Notes under the pieces: model-generated
What the model saw: the letters and a program-made list of their open reading frames with translations, nothing else
Database searches by the model: none
What the model was told of the DNA's origin: nothing
NCBI GenBank assembly: GCA_964250755.1
Contig: CAXUHB010000001.1
Location: forward strand, 496,001 to 560,000
DNA from: DASWOJ01 sp964250755
GTDB lineage: Bacteria > Pseudomonadota > Alphaproteobacteria > Acetobacterales > Acetobacteraceae
Reading direction: 5' to 3'
DNA: 64,000 nt
In this document: positions 17,565 to 25,470 of the stretch, one piece after another
How positions within the stretch are numbered: the first letter of the stretch is position 1
Layout: the number at the start of each line of letters is the position of its first letter
Position numbers and translations under genes: made by a program

Positions 17565-18416
17565 ATGGAATTCACCGTCGGCTGCACCTTGGACTACGAG
17601 ACGGAGGCCGAGCTGACTCCCTTCGTGTTCAACCTTGAGGCGGCCCGTTTCCCCCGACAGGTCATCATCGCCGAGCGTCTGGTCACGACACCGCCCCTGG
17701 GCGAGCCTGACCGGTTCGAGATGCCGGAGTCCGGCAACCGGCTGGCCCGCTTCGTCGTGCCCAAGGGCAAGCTTCGGGTCGAGTACACGGCGACCGTCGC
17801 CCTGGACCCGCTGATGCTGGACCCGACGGGGGTGCAGGAGCTGGCAGCCGGATCCATACCGCTGGACGTGCTGCCATACCTGAACGCCAGCCGCTACTGC
17901 CAGTCCGACCGGCTGGCGCGGTTCGCGGCCAAGCAGTTCGACCAGGCTCCGTCCGGCCATCAGCGCGCGACGGCGATCTGCAACTGGATCAGGGACAACG
18001 TGGATTACGAGAGCGGCAGCACCGACGTGCTGACCAGCGCCTACGACACCCTGGGCGACCGGCGGGGGGTGTGCCGGGACTTCGCGCACCTGGCGATCAC
18101 GCTGTGCCGAGCCGTGGGCATCCCGGCGCGCTACATCAGCGCCTATGCCTGGCAGCTGCAACCGCCGGATTTCCATGCGGTGTTCGAAGCTTATCTGGCG
18201 GCGCCAGGCGGAGGAGGGGCGTGGTATCTCTTCGATCCCACGCGGATGGCGGCGCTGGACGGGCTGGTGCGGATCGGCGCCGGGCGGGACGCGGCGGACG
18301 TGGCGTTCTGCTCGATCTACGGGGCGGCGAAATCGGAACCGCCGAAGGTTTGGATCAACGGCCCGCAGCCGAACCCGATCCGTACGACGCAGGCGGTCAG
18401 CACGCAGGCGGCGTAG
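17565..18416 (+). CDS. Transglutaminase-like family protein
   Basis: 283 residues. The C-terminal half has the transglutaminase/papain-like triad in order: GDRRGVCRDFAHLAI (Cys), PDFHAVFEAYL (His) and WYLFDPTRMA (Asp). The N-terminal beta-rich domain (about 1-110) resembles the bacterial transglutaminase N-terminal region. No signal peptide. Bacterial members are usually cysteine peptidases or amidases rather than cross-linkers; substrate unknown. Divergent from the small acidic gene, 224 bases away. Confidence 0.9.
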   Translation: MEFTVGCTLDYETEAELTPFVFNLEAARFPRQVIIAERLVTTPPLGEPDRFEMPESGNRLARFVVPKGKLRVEYTATVALDPLMLDPTGVQELAAGSIPLDVLPYLNASRYCQSDRLARFAAKQFDQAPSGHQRATAICNWIRDNVDYESGSTDVLTSAYDTLGDRRGVCRDFAHLAITLCRAVGIPARYISAYAWQLQPPDFHAVFEAYLAAPGGGGAWYLFDPTRMAALDGLVRIGAGRDAADVAFCSIYGAAKSEPPKVWINGPQPNPIRTTQAVSTQAA

Positions 18417-18442
18417 CTGCGGCGCAGTTGCGCCGCCTGCGC

Positions 18443-19285
18443 TCAACGCGGGTCGTCGTGGCCCGAGAGCACCCGCGCCGCGCCGCGCATGGCGGTGCGG
18501 TAGGCCCCGTCGAAGCTGACGCCCTCCACGGACCAGGTGTGGTCCCGCCCGCGCCAGGGCAGGGTGAACCGTCCGGACCAGCCTGCGCCTTCCACCCAAG
18601 ACACCGTGCCGCGCAACGCCAGCTCGGGCGGCGGCGGCGCCAGGTCGGGGCGTGGCGGGCCGGGGGCGGCGGTCCGGTCCAGCGGCAGCACCAGTTGCAG
18701 CCCGGCGGACTCAGCGGCTGCAAGCAGCGCAGCGCGGTGGCGCTCGTCGGCAAGAGTATCGGCGCGCATCGGCATCGCCGGGCCGCTCCGCGGCTCGATG
18801 CGGAGGTCCACCAGCAGCGGCGGGCGGTTGCGCCAGGCAGTCTCGCCCAAGCCTTGCAGCATCGCGTCCAGGCTGGCCTGGTCGAAGCGCACCACCAAGT
18901 CGTAGGGACGGTCGCGGCTGCCCTGCTCGTCGTGGCGGGGGAGGTCCGACATCTGGTCCAGGTAGACGAGCGAGGCGACCAGGCCCGCCGCGGCGGGCGC
19001 AAGGGCGGCCACCTGCGGGTCGTCCAGCAGCGCCGGGTTGCCGCTGACCTTTGCGAGCACCTGGGCCAGGGCCTGGCCTAGCCCGGCTGGGCGGGAGCGC
19101 GCGTCGGTGCCGGTTACGATCACGGAGGTCTCGTAAAGGCCAAGGGCCTGGGCTGGGGTAGCCAGGGACAGCAGGAGGGTTAAAAAGAGGGCTGTCCTAC
19201 TCCCTGTCCCTCCGGGAGAGGGTTGGGGTGAGGGAAGCCGAGCAGAGCGCCGACTGCCGACGCGGATAGGGGTTCGCTCAAGCAT
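18443..19285 (-). CDS. DUF2066 family exported protein with repeat-derived N-terminus
   Basis: The C-terminal part (about residue 50 on) matches DUF2066: LYETSVIVTGTDARSRPAGL, GQALAQVLAKVSGNPALLDD and RPYDLVVRFDQASLDAML. A signal segment (ALFLTLLLSLATPAQA) precedes it. No ATG sits at the usual place. The frame continues upstream straight through a palindromic repeat unit, encoding LPSPQPSPGGTGSR, to an ATG at 19285 in the repeat spacer, giving 280 residues. Either translation starts inside the repeat or the insertion displaced the native start. Function unknown. Confidence 0.75.
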   Translation of the reverse strand: MLERTPIRVGSRRSARLPSPQPSPGGTGSRTALFLTLLLSLATPAQALGLYETSVIVTGTDARSRPAGLGQALAQVLAKVSGNPALLDDPQVAALAPAAAGLVASLVYLDQMSDLPRHDEQGSRDRPYDLVVRFDQASLDAMLQGLGETAWRNRPPLLVDLRIEPRSGPAMPMRADTLADERHRAALLAAAESAGLQLVLPLDRTAAPGPPRPDLAPPPPELALRGTVSWVEGAGWSGRFTLPWRGRDHTWSVEGVSFDGAYRTAMRGAARVLSGHDDPR

Positions 19286-19347
19286 GGCAGGGCCGGTGCT
19301 GGCGGCCTTTTCCTCACCCCAACCCTCGGCCGAAGGAGGAGGGAGAA
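19200..19347. repeat. Paired inverted palindromic repeat (REPIN-like), copy 3
   Basis: Left unit about 19200-19240 (GTCCCTCCGGGAGAGGGTTG, minus orientation) and right unit about 19309-19347 (CCTCACCCCAACCCTCGGCC, plus orientation), with centres about 117 bp apart. The right palindrome has diverged. It overlaps the 5' end of the DUF2066 gene and separates it from the aldo/keto reductase gene. Confidence 0.72.
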
Positions 19348-19393
19348 GGCGGCTGTTCCTACCCACTAGCTTGGTCCGTTGCGTATCTGCCCA

Positions 19394-20221
19394 TCACAGC
19401 ATCTCCAACGCCTGCTTGCGCCGGGGCGGCGGGAAGGCGGCGTCCAGGTCGGCGAGGTCCTGGTCAGTCAGGCGGATGTCCGCGGCGGCGGCGTTCTGGC
19501 GGACATGCGCCGGGTCGGACGCCTTCGGGATGGACACCACGCCCGGCAGCCGCAGCGTCCAGGCAACGGCGACCTGCGCCGGCGTCGCGCCGTGCCGGGC
19601 GGCGACGGCGGCAAGCGCCTTGTTGCGCAGCAGCCGCCCGCCCTGGCCAACGGGGGAGTAGGCCATCACCGGCACGCCATGCGCCTGGCACCAGGGGATC
19701 AGGTCGAACTCGATCCCGCGCGCCTCGGGGTTGTACAGCACCTGGTTAGCAGCGCAGCCGGAGTGTCGCGAGGCAGGGGGCAATTCCTCCATGTCCCGCG
19801 TGTCGAAGTTGGACACGCCCCAGCGCTTGATCTTGCCGGCCTGCCGCAGCGCCTCGAACGCCGCGACCGTCTCGGCAATGGGGTGCTGGCCGCGCCAGTG
19901 GAGCAAGTACAAGTCCAGGCAGTCCGTCCGCAGCCGGCGGAGGCTGCGCTCGCACGCGGCGGAGGCGCCGGCCCGGCTGGCATTATGCGGATAGACCTTG
20001 GACACCAGGAACACCCGGTCCCGCTGCCCGGCGATGGCATCCGCCACGACCTCCTCCGCCGCGCCCTCCCCATACATCTCGGCGGTGTCGATCAAGGTCA
20101 TCCCGAGGTCCACGCCCAGGCGCAGCGCGTCCGCCTCCTGCGTGCGGGGCGCCGCGCCCTCCCCCATGCGCCAGGTGCCCTGGCCCAGGCGTGGCATAGC
20201 CTCGGCCACGTCAGGCGGCAT
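19394..20221 (-). CDS. Aldo/keto reductase
   Basis: 275 residues with a TIM-barrel aldo/keto reductase tetrad in order: TLIDTAEMYGEG (Asp and Tyr), FLVSKVYPHN (Lys), LDLYLLHWRG (His). The NADPH-binding GVSNFDTRDM and SIPKASDPAHV segments are also present. Carbonyl substrate unknown. The ATG at 20221 overlaps the end of the dipeptidase gene by 11 bases, so the two are co-translated within a minus-strand run that begins with the BKACE gene. Confidence 0.93.
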   Translation of the reverse strand: MPPDVAEAMPRLGQGTWRMGEGAAPRTQEADALRLGVDLGMTLIDTAEMYGEGAAEEVVADAIAGQRDRVFLVSKVYPHNASRAGASAACERSLRRLRTDCLDLYLLHWRGQHPIAETVAAFEALRQAGKIKRWGVSNFDTRDMEELPPASRHSGCAANQVLYNPEARGIEFDLIPWCQAHGVPVMAYSPVGQGGRLLRNKALAAVAARHGATPAQVAVAWTLRLPGVVSIPKASDPAHVRQNAAAADIRLTDQDLADLDAAFPPPRRKQALEML

Positions 20222-21269
20222 CGCGCCCAGCCCGTGCAACGCCCTCCGCCGCCTCCTCCGCCCGGCGGAGCAGGCGCAGGAAGTTGCCTCCCCACATCGC
20301 CCCGATCTCCGAAGCGCTGTAGCCGCGGCGGACCAGCTCCGCCGTGACGTTGCCGCTCTCGCTGGCATCGCGCCAGCCGCTGATGCCGCCGCCGCCGTCG
20401 AAGTCCGAGCTGATGCCCACATGTGCCAGGCCGCAGCGGCGGATGACGTACTCGATGTGGTTGCAGAAGTCTTGGACGGTGGTGTCGGACTCCTTGCCGC
20501 CGGGCTTCACGAAGCTGCATAGGGCGGTGATGTTGATCATGCCCTCGGTGTCGCGCAGCGCGTCCAGCAGGGTGTCGTCGGCGTTGCGCGCCACGTCGCA
20601 CAGGGTGCGCACGCAGGAGTGGGTGGCCAGCACCGGCGTGCGGGAGTGCATGGCGGCCTGCAACGCCGCCTGGCGGCTGGTGTGGGACACGTCCACCAGC
20701 ATCCCCAGCCGGTTCATCTCGGCGATGGCGTCGCGGCCCAGCCCGCTCAGCCCGCCGTGCAGGGTGGGGCCGTCGCCGAGGTCGGTCCGCGGGTTGCTGC
20801 TGTCGCACAGGCTGTTGTGGCCGTTGTGGGTCAGGGTCATGTAGCGCGCGCCCTTGGCATGAAAGCGGGCGAGGTTGCCCAGGTCCTCCCCCATGGCGTG
20901 CCCGTTCTCGACGCAGGGCATGACGGCGATCACGCCGTCGCGGTGCGCGGCCTCCAGGCTATCCGCCGTGGTTGCGACGCGGGCGGTGATGCCGTTCCCG
21001 GTCCGGCCAGTGGCGTTGATCGCATCCAGCATGGCCATCGCGCGGTCCGTTGCGGCCTGCCAGCCTTCCGGCGTGCGCTGCCCTTGCGGCACGTAGGCGG
21101 CGAAGCAGCCGGCGCGCAGCCCGCCCGCGCGCATCTTGGGGAAGTCCACGCGGCGGCCCGTCTTGTCCCGCGGGCTGTCGGTGAAGACGTCGGGGCCGGC
21201 GGGCCAAGGGATGTCTATGTGCGTGTCCAGCGTCAGCAGGCTGGCGTGCAGCGCGGCGGCGTCCAGCAT
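20211..21269 (-). CDS. M19 family membrane dipeptidase-like metallopeptidase
   Basis: 352 residues of the renal dipeptidase family. Zinc-site motifs: LLTLDTHIDIPW near the N-terminus (HxD), MPCVENGHAMGEDL (bridging Glu), MLVDVSHTSRQAA and PVLATHSCVR (His ligands), and VGISSDFDGG near the C-terminus. It hydrolyses dipeptides, often with D-amino acids. No signal peptide, so probably cytoplasmic. The BKACE gene lies four bases upstream on the same strand, and the reductase gene overlaps its end. Confidence 0.92.
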   Translation of the reverse strand: MLDAAALHASLLTLDTHIDIPWPAGPDVFTDSPRDKTGRRVDFPKMRAGGLRAGCFAAYVPQGQRTPEGWQAATDRAMAMLDAINATGRTGNGITARVATTADSLEAAHRDGVIAVMPCVENGHAMGEDLGNLARFHAKGARYMTLTHNGHNSLCDSSNPRTDLGDGPTLHGGLSGLGRDAIAEMNRLGMLVDVSHTSRQAALQAAMHSRTPVLATHSCVRTLCDVARNADDTLLDALRDTEGMINITALCSFVKPGGKESDTTVQDFCNHIEYVIRRCGLAHVGISSDFDGGGGISGWRDASESGNVTAELVRRGYSASEIGAMWGGNFLRLLRRAEEAAEGVARAGRDAA

Positions 21270-21273
21270 CGTC

Positions 21274-22203
21274 CTAGAACCCCACCCGGTCGCCGCCCTT
21301 GAGGTGCAGGATCGCCCGCGCCTCTGCCGGGGTGGCGATCTCCAGGCTGAGGTCCTCCAGGATGCGCCTGATCTTCGTGACCTGCTCGGCGTTGCTGGCC
21401 GCCATCTGGCCGCGGCCGATATACAGGCTGTCCTCCAGCCCCACGCGGACGTTGCCGCCCATGATGCCGGCCATGGTCGTGAACGCCATCTGGTGCCGGC
21501 CGGCGGCCAGGACGGACCAGACATATTTGTCCCCGAACAGCCGGTCGGCGGTGTCGCGCATGAACTGCAGGTTCCGCACCTCCGCGCCGATGCCGCCCAG
21601 GATGCCGAAGATGGTCTGGACGAACAGGGGCGGCTCGACGATGCCGCGGTCCAGGCAGTGCGCGAGGTTGTAGAGGTGGCCCACGTCGTAGCACTCGAAC
21701 TCGAAGCGGGTGCCGTGACCCTTGCCAAGCTGCTCGACGATGCTCTCGATGTCCTGGAATGTGTTGCGGAAGATGTGGTCGGTGGTGCGGGCGAGGTAGG
21801 GCTGCTCCCAGGCGTGCTTCCAGGTCTTCACCCGGGCGCCGGCGCCGGAGATGTTGAAGTTCATGCTGCCCATGTTGAGGCTGCACATCTCGGGCTTGGC
21901 CTGCAGGGGGGCTGCCAGGCGGTCGGCGACGGTCATGTTCATGCCGCCGCCGGTGGTGACGTTCAGCACGGCGTCGGTGCTCTGCTTGATGACGGGCAGG
22001 AAGCGCATGAACAACGCCGGGTCGGGGGAGGGTTCGCCGGTTTCGGGGTTGCGTGCGTGAAGGTGGATGATGGCGGCCCCGGCCTCGGCGGCCTCGATGC
22101 TGGCGGCGGCGATCTCCTCCGGCGTGATTGGCAGGGCGTCGGACATGCTGGGGGTGTGGATGGCGCCGGTGATGGCGCAGCTTATGATGACCTTGCCGGA
22201 CAT
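21274..22203 (-). CDS. BKACE family (3-keto-5-aminohexanoate cleavage enzyme-like)
   Basis: 309 residues. The family condenses a beta-keto acid with acetyl-CoA and cleaves it; members act on 3-keto-5-aminohexanoate, dehydrocarnitine and related acids. Seen: VIISCAITGAIHTPSM at the start, the zinc-binding AAIIHLHARNPETGEP, FEFECYDVGHLYNL, and MGGNVRVGLEDSLYIGRGQ near the C-terminus. First gene of a tight run with the dipeptidase and reductase, which may act on the same metabolite. Exact substrate unknown. Confidence 0.93.
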   Translation of the reverse strand: MSGKVIISCAITGAIHTPSMSDALPITPEEIAAASIEAAEAGAAIIHLHARNPETGEPSPDPALFMRFLPVIKQSTDAVLNVTTGGGMNMTVADRLAAPLQAKPEMCSLNMGSMNFNISGAGARVKTWKHAWEQPYLARTTDHIFRNTFQDIESIVEQLGKGHGTRFEFECYDVGHLYNLAHCLDRGIVEPPLFVQTIFGILGGIGAEVRNLQFMRDTADRLFGDKYVWSVLAAGRHQMAFTTMAGIMGGNVRVGLEDSLYIGRGQMAASNAEQVTKIRRILEDLSLEIATPAEARAILHLKGGDRVGF

Positions 22204-22301
22204 GGGCGGAGCGTTCCCTGGTGGTGTCGGCCTGATGTTGCACCCGACGCGGCGCGGCGGCTAGACCGGCCCGTCCAGCGCCTGTATGGTGCTACGGTGT
22301 C

Positions 22302-22636
22302 GTCCGCGTAGCTCAGCAGGATAGAGCACAGGATTCCTGGTTGGCTGAATTGGGCGCGGCGCGCGGAAACGGCGCCGTGTATCCGCTCAAAGTCGGGGAA
22401 AGCTTCGGTGCGCCTGCACCATGCCAATCCCGAGCCAAGCCCGGCCTGAAAGGGCGGGGACGGTGTAGAGACTGGACGGGCGGCACCTAACGGCCTCGCC
22501 GGAACCTCTTGTTCCGGTTGGGGCCTACGGTGAAGGGACAGTCCAGACCACGAACGTCCCAGCGGGTGCCGGGGCGGCGGCGAAAGCCGAAGTGGGATGA
22601 ATCCTGGGGCCGTGGGTTCGAATCCCGCCGCGGACA
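22302..22636 (+). tRNA. tRNA-Arg(CCU) gene interrupted by a group I intron
   Basis: Exons are 22302-22338 and 22600-22636. Joined they give a standard 74-nt cloverleaf: acceptor GTCCGCG/CGCGGAC with discriminator A; D stem GCTC/GAGC with GGA including A20, an arginine identity base; anticodon stem CAGGA/TCCTG with loop TTCCTAA (anticodon CCU); T arm GTGGG-TTCGAAT-CCCGC. CCA is not encoded. The 261-nt insertion falls between U36 and A37. Without splicing the anticodon arm cannot form. AGG codons depend on this isoacceptor. Confidence 0.95.
22339..22599 (+). ncRNA. Group I self-splicing intron (subgroup IC3-like), no internal gene
   Basis: The 5' splice site follows a U and the intron ends in G, as the group requires. 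Internal guide GGG (22352-22354) pairs with exon CCU, ending in a U-G wobble; the Azoarcus tRNA-Ile intron uses GUG with CAU in the same way. P2 is an 8-bp stem with a GGAAAC loop. UCGGG/CCCGA forms P4, with the conserved CCCGAGCCAAG. GGUGUAGAGACUGGACGG and GGUGAAGG...CAGUCC are the catalytic P7/P3 blocks. CGGC-GAAA-GCCG forms P9. There is no room for a homing endonuclease. Confidence 0.92.
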
Positions 22637-22663
22637 CACCTCCTGCAACACATCTTCTGCACA

Positions 22664-22677
22664 GGGCCTTGCGGCCC
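22664..22677. terminator. Small hairpin between tRNA-Arg and the convergent binding-protein gene
   Basis: GGGCC-TTGC-GGCCC, a five-pair stem, lies between the tRNA 3' end and the stop codon of the gene on the opposite strand. Position suits a shared terminator, but the stem is short and has no T tract. Confidence 0.3.
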
Positions 22678-22680
22678 GGC

Positions 22681-24261
22681 TTACCCCTTCGCCACGTTCC
22701 AGAACAGCGGCGGCTGGCCCTTCAGGTGTCCCGTGATGTTGGACCGCCACGCCGCGGACTGGAAGTACTGGCCCAACGGCACGAACAGCGCATCCGTGAA
22801 CGCCTCCGCCTGCATGTCGGCGGCCAGGCGCTTGCGCTCGGCGTCGTCGGTGCTGTCTATCCAGGCCGTCCGCAGCCGTTCCATCGCCGGGTTGGTCGGC
22901 CAGCCGTACCAGGCGGTGCCGCCCGTGCCGCGCATCGCAGGGGCGGACAGCGGGTCCGTCCAGTCCAGCGCGGGGAACGAGGTGCAGAACAGCGACCAGC
23001 CGCCGCGGTCCAGCGGCTCCTTGCTGGCCCGGCGCTGCACCACCGTGCCCCAATCCATCGCCGCGTCGTCCAGGTTCACGCCCACGCGCTTGAGCGTCGC
23101 GGCGACGACCTGGCTCATGGCGTCGTAGAACGGCTGGTCCGTGGGGTGCAGCAGGGTCAGCTTCTCCCCGGCATAGCCGGATGCGGCCAGCATCGCCTTG
23201 ACCTTGGCGTCCCCGGCGGCGCCCCCCACCCGGTCCATGCCGGCGTTGCTGGCATAGGGAGTGCCCGGCAGGAAGCAGCCGATGGGGGCGTTGTAGGCGC
23301 CCGCGTCGTCGCCCATGACGGCCTGCATGACCTCCCGCGGGTCCATCGCCGCAAGGATCGCCTGGCGCAGCCCGCGGTTGGTGGTCGGCCCTTGCAGGTG
23401 GTTGAAGCGCAGGACGGGATACAGCCCGTAGGGATCCAGCTTGCCCACGACGACGTTGCGGTCCTTCCGCAAGACCGGCAGCAGGTCGGGAATCGGCATC
23501 TCGACCCAGTCCACCTCGCCGGTGCGGAGGGCGTTGGCCGCGGTGCCGGGTTCGGGAATGATGCGCCACTCCACGCGGTCCACCAGCACCCGCTTGGCGC
23601 CGGCGGCGCTTGACGGCGCGTCGTCCCGCGGGACGTAGCCGGCATGCTTGGCGAAGATGATGCGGCTGCCCGGCACATACTCGTCCGGCACGAAGCGGAA
23701 GGGGCCGCTGCCGACGACCTCGGTGATCTGCTTGAACGGGTCGGTGTTGGCGATGCGCTCCGGCATGATCATCGCCGCGCTCGGCTGCGTCTTGGCCAGC
23801 GCGGTCAGCATCGGCGGGAAGGCTTGGTGCAGCCGGAACACGAGGGTGCGGTCGTCCGGCGCCTCCAGCGCGTCCAGGCGGCTGGCAATGGTTTGGCCCA
23901 AGGCGTCGCGCTTCATCCAGCGGTTGAGAGACGCCACGCAATCCCGCGCCAGCACCGGCGTGCCGTCATGGAACACCAGCCCCGGGCGCAAGGTGATGGT
24001 CCAGCGGCGCCCGTCGTCGGCAACCGTGTGCCCCTCCGCCATCTGCGGGCGGGGCTGCAGCGCGTCGTCGGTGCCGAACAAGGTGTCGAACACCATGAAG
24101 GCGTAGTTGCGGGTGACGGTCGCGGTGGTCCAGATCGGGTCCAGGCTGGTCAGGTTGGCCTGCGGCACGAACACCAGCGTGCGGGCGCCTGCGGGCTGGG
24201 CCAGGGCAGGGGCTGCAAGCGGGGCGAGCGCTGCCGCCCGCAACAAGTCGCGCCTCAGCAT
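22681..24261 (-). CDS. Family 5 (oligopeptide-type) ABC transporter substrate-binding protein
   Basis: 526 residues from the ATG at 24261, with GGAGG eight bases upstream. The N-terminus MLRRDLLRAAALAPLAAPALA looks like a Sec signal with Tat-like character (RRDLL). The mature part has the DppA/OppA layout: NLTSLDPIWTT, LRPGLVFHDGTPVLARD, VGSGPFRFV and the distal GWSLFCTSFP lobe. Binds peptides or other solutes in the periplasm. No permease genes are adjacent. The 255 bases upstream, to gpsA, contain no gene or clear motif. Confidence 0.93.
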   Translation of the reverse strand: MLRRDLLRAAALAPLAAPALAQPAGARTLVFVPQANLTSLDPIWTTATVTRNYAFMVFDTLFGTDDALQPRPQMAEGHTVADDGRRWTITLRPGLVFHDGTPVLARDCVASLNRWMKRDALGQTIASRLDALEAPDDRTLVFRLHQAFPPMLTALAKTQPSAAMIMPERIANTDPFKQITEVVGSGPFRFVPDEYVPGSRIIFAKHAGYVPRDDAPSSAAGAKRVLVDRVEWRIIPEPGTAANALRTGEVDWVEMPIPDLLPVLRKDRNVVVGKLDPYGLYPVLRFNHLQGPTTNRGLRQAILAAMDPREVMQAVMGDDAGAYNAPIGCFLPGTPYASNAGMDRVGGAAGDAKVKAMLAASGYAGEKLTLLHPTDQPFYDAMSQVVAATLKRVGVNLDDAAMDWGTVVQRRASKEPLDRGGWSLFCTSFPALDWTDPLSAPAMRGTGGTAWYGWPTNPAMERLRTAWIDSTDDAERKRLAADMQAEAFTDALFVPLGQYFQSAAWRSNITGHLKGQPPLFWNVAKG

Positions 24262-24516
24262 CGGAGCAGCCTCCCAGGTCGTTTGTTGCAGACAGGGTAT
24301 CAGGGTGGAAGGCGCGGGTGCAAATGGAAGGTGCCTGTCGTCCTGCATCTCGAACCGAGTCGGTGTGTTCTGGAGGCGGTCGGCTCAGGCAGGTTCCCAA
24401 GTGTCCATCCTGGAGAATGGCGCCGGGCGCGACGGCTCTAGTCCGTGCGGGGGCGGCACCCTTCTCAGCCCGGCTATTGCGCGGAGCGGTGGGATGGGGC
24501 GGCACGGCGCTCCCCG

Positions 24517-25470
24517 TCACTCATCCCGCCTTGGCCGCGCCATCAGCGCGGAGATCGCGCCGTCCAGCGTCGTCTCGCCCGCCAGCAGGGCGGCGGTTGC
24601 GGCGCAGACCGGCAGGTCCACCCCGGCGGCGCGGGCCAGGAGGGCCGGGGCGGTCGCCACCCCTTCCGTCACGCTGCTGCGGGAGGCCAGCACACCGGCC
24701 AGGCCCTCTCCGCGGCCCAGCGCCAGGCCAAGGGTGTAGTTGCGGCTGGACCCGCCGGTGCAGGTCAGCAGCAGGTCGCCCAAACCGGACAGCCCAGCCG
24801 CCGTCTCCGCCCGGCCGCCGCTGGCCGCCACCAGGCGGGACAGCTCCGCCAGGCCGCGCGTGATCAGGGCGGCGCGGGCGTTCTCCCCCAATCCGGCGCC
24901 CATCACGGCCCCTGCGGCAATGGCCACCACGTTCTTGGCCGCCCCGCCCAGACTGGCCCCCAACGGATCGTCGTTGCCATAGATGCGGAATCCGGGGCTG
25001 GCCAGCATACTGGCGAGCGAACTCCGCAGCGCCGGGTCGGTGCAGGCCAGCACCGCCGCGGCGGGAAGGCCGGCCGCGACCTCGTGCGCAAAGTTGGGGC
25101 CGGTCAGCACCGCGCCGGGGCAGGCGGGATGCAGCTCCGCCAGGATTTCCAGCGGCAGGCGGCCCGTCCCGGCCTCGACCCCCTTGCAGCACGCGACCAG
25201 CGGCGCAGCCGTCCGCAGCCCCGCCGCGACGGCGCGCAGGTGCTGGACCGGAACGGCCAGCAGCACCGCGTCGAAGCCAGGCCCGGGCAGGCTGTCCAGC
25301 ACGTCCACCCCGTCCGGCAGCCTATGGTCCGGCAGATGCGGGCTGCGCCGCGTTGCCCGCAGCGGCGCGGGGTCTCGCGCCCACAAGGACACGCCGTGCC
25401 CGGCCCGGGCGGCCTGCAGGGCCAGCGCCATGCCCCAGGCCCCCGCGCCGACCACGGCGATCCTATTCAT
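24517..25470 (-). CDS. gpsA: Glycerol-3-phosphate dehydrogenase [NAD(P)+]
   Basis: Reduces dihydroxyacetone phosphate to sn-glycerol-3-phosphate for phospholipid synthesis; cytoplasmic. 317 residues: IAVVGAGAWGMALA (Rossmann GxGxxG), LVACCKGVEAGTGRLP, VLTGPNFAHEVAAGLP, GGAAKNVVAIAAG (catalytic Lys) and AGLSGLGDLLLTCTGGSSRN. Its start overlaps the end of rlmJ by eight bases. Order tsaD-rlmJ-gpsA on the minus strand; a tsaD-gpsA association is common in alphaproteobacteria. Confidence 0.97.
   Translation of the reverse strand: MNRIAVVGAGAWGMALALQAARAGHGVSLWARDPAPLRATRRSPHLPDHRLPDGVDVLDSLPGPGFDAVLLAVPVQHLRAVAAGLRTAAPLVACCKGVEAGTGRLPLEILAELHPACPGAVLTGPNFAHEVAAGLPAAAVLACTDPALRSSLASMLASPGFRIYGNDDPLGASLGGAAKNVVAIAAGAVMGAGLGENARAALITRGLAELSRLVAASGGRAETAAGLSGLGDLLLTCTGGSSRNYTLGLALGRGEGLAGVLASRSSVTEGVATAPALLARAAGVDLPVCAATAALLAGETTLDGAISALMARPRRDE

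Noticed and set aside
22339..22680. Open frames running through the intron from the neighbouring binding-protein gene
   Set aside because: They lack similarity to anything and are explained by the intron RNA structure and the tRNA exons; not an intron-encoded endonuclease.
24262..24516. Additional tRNA or small gene in the interval before gpsA
   Set aside because: No cloverleaf, ribosome-binding site or conserved frame was found; left as non-coding.
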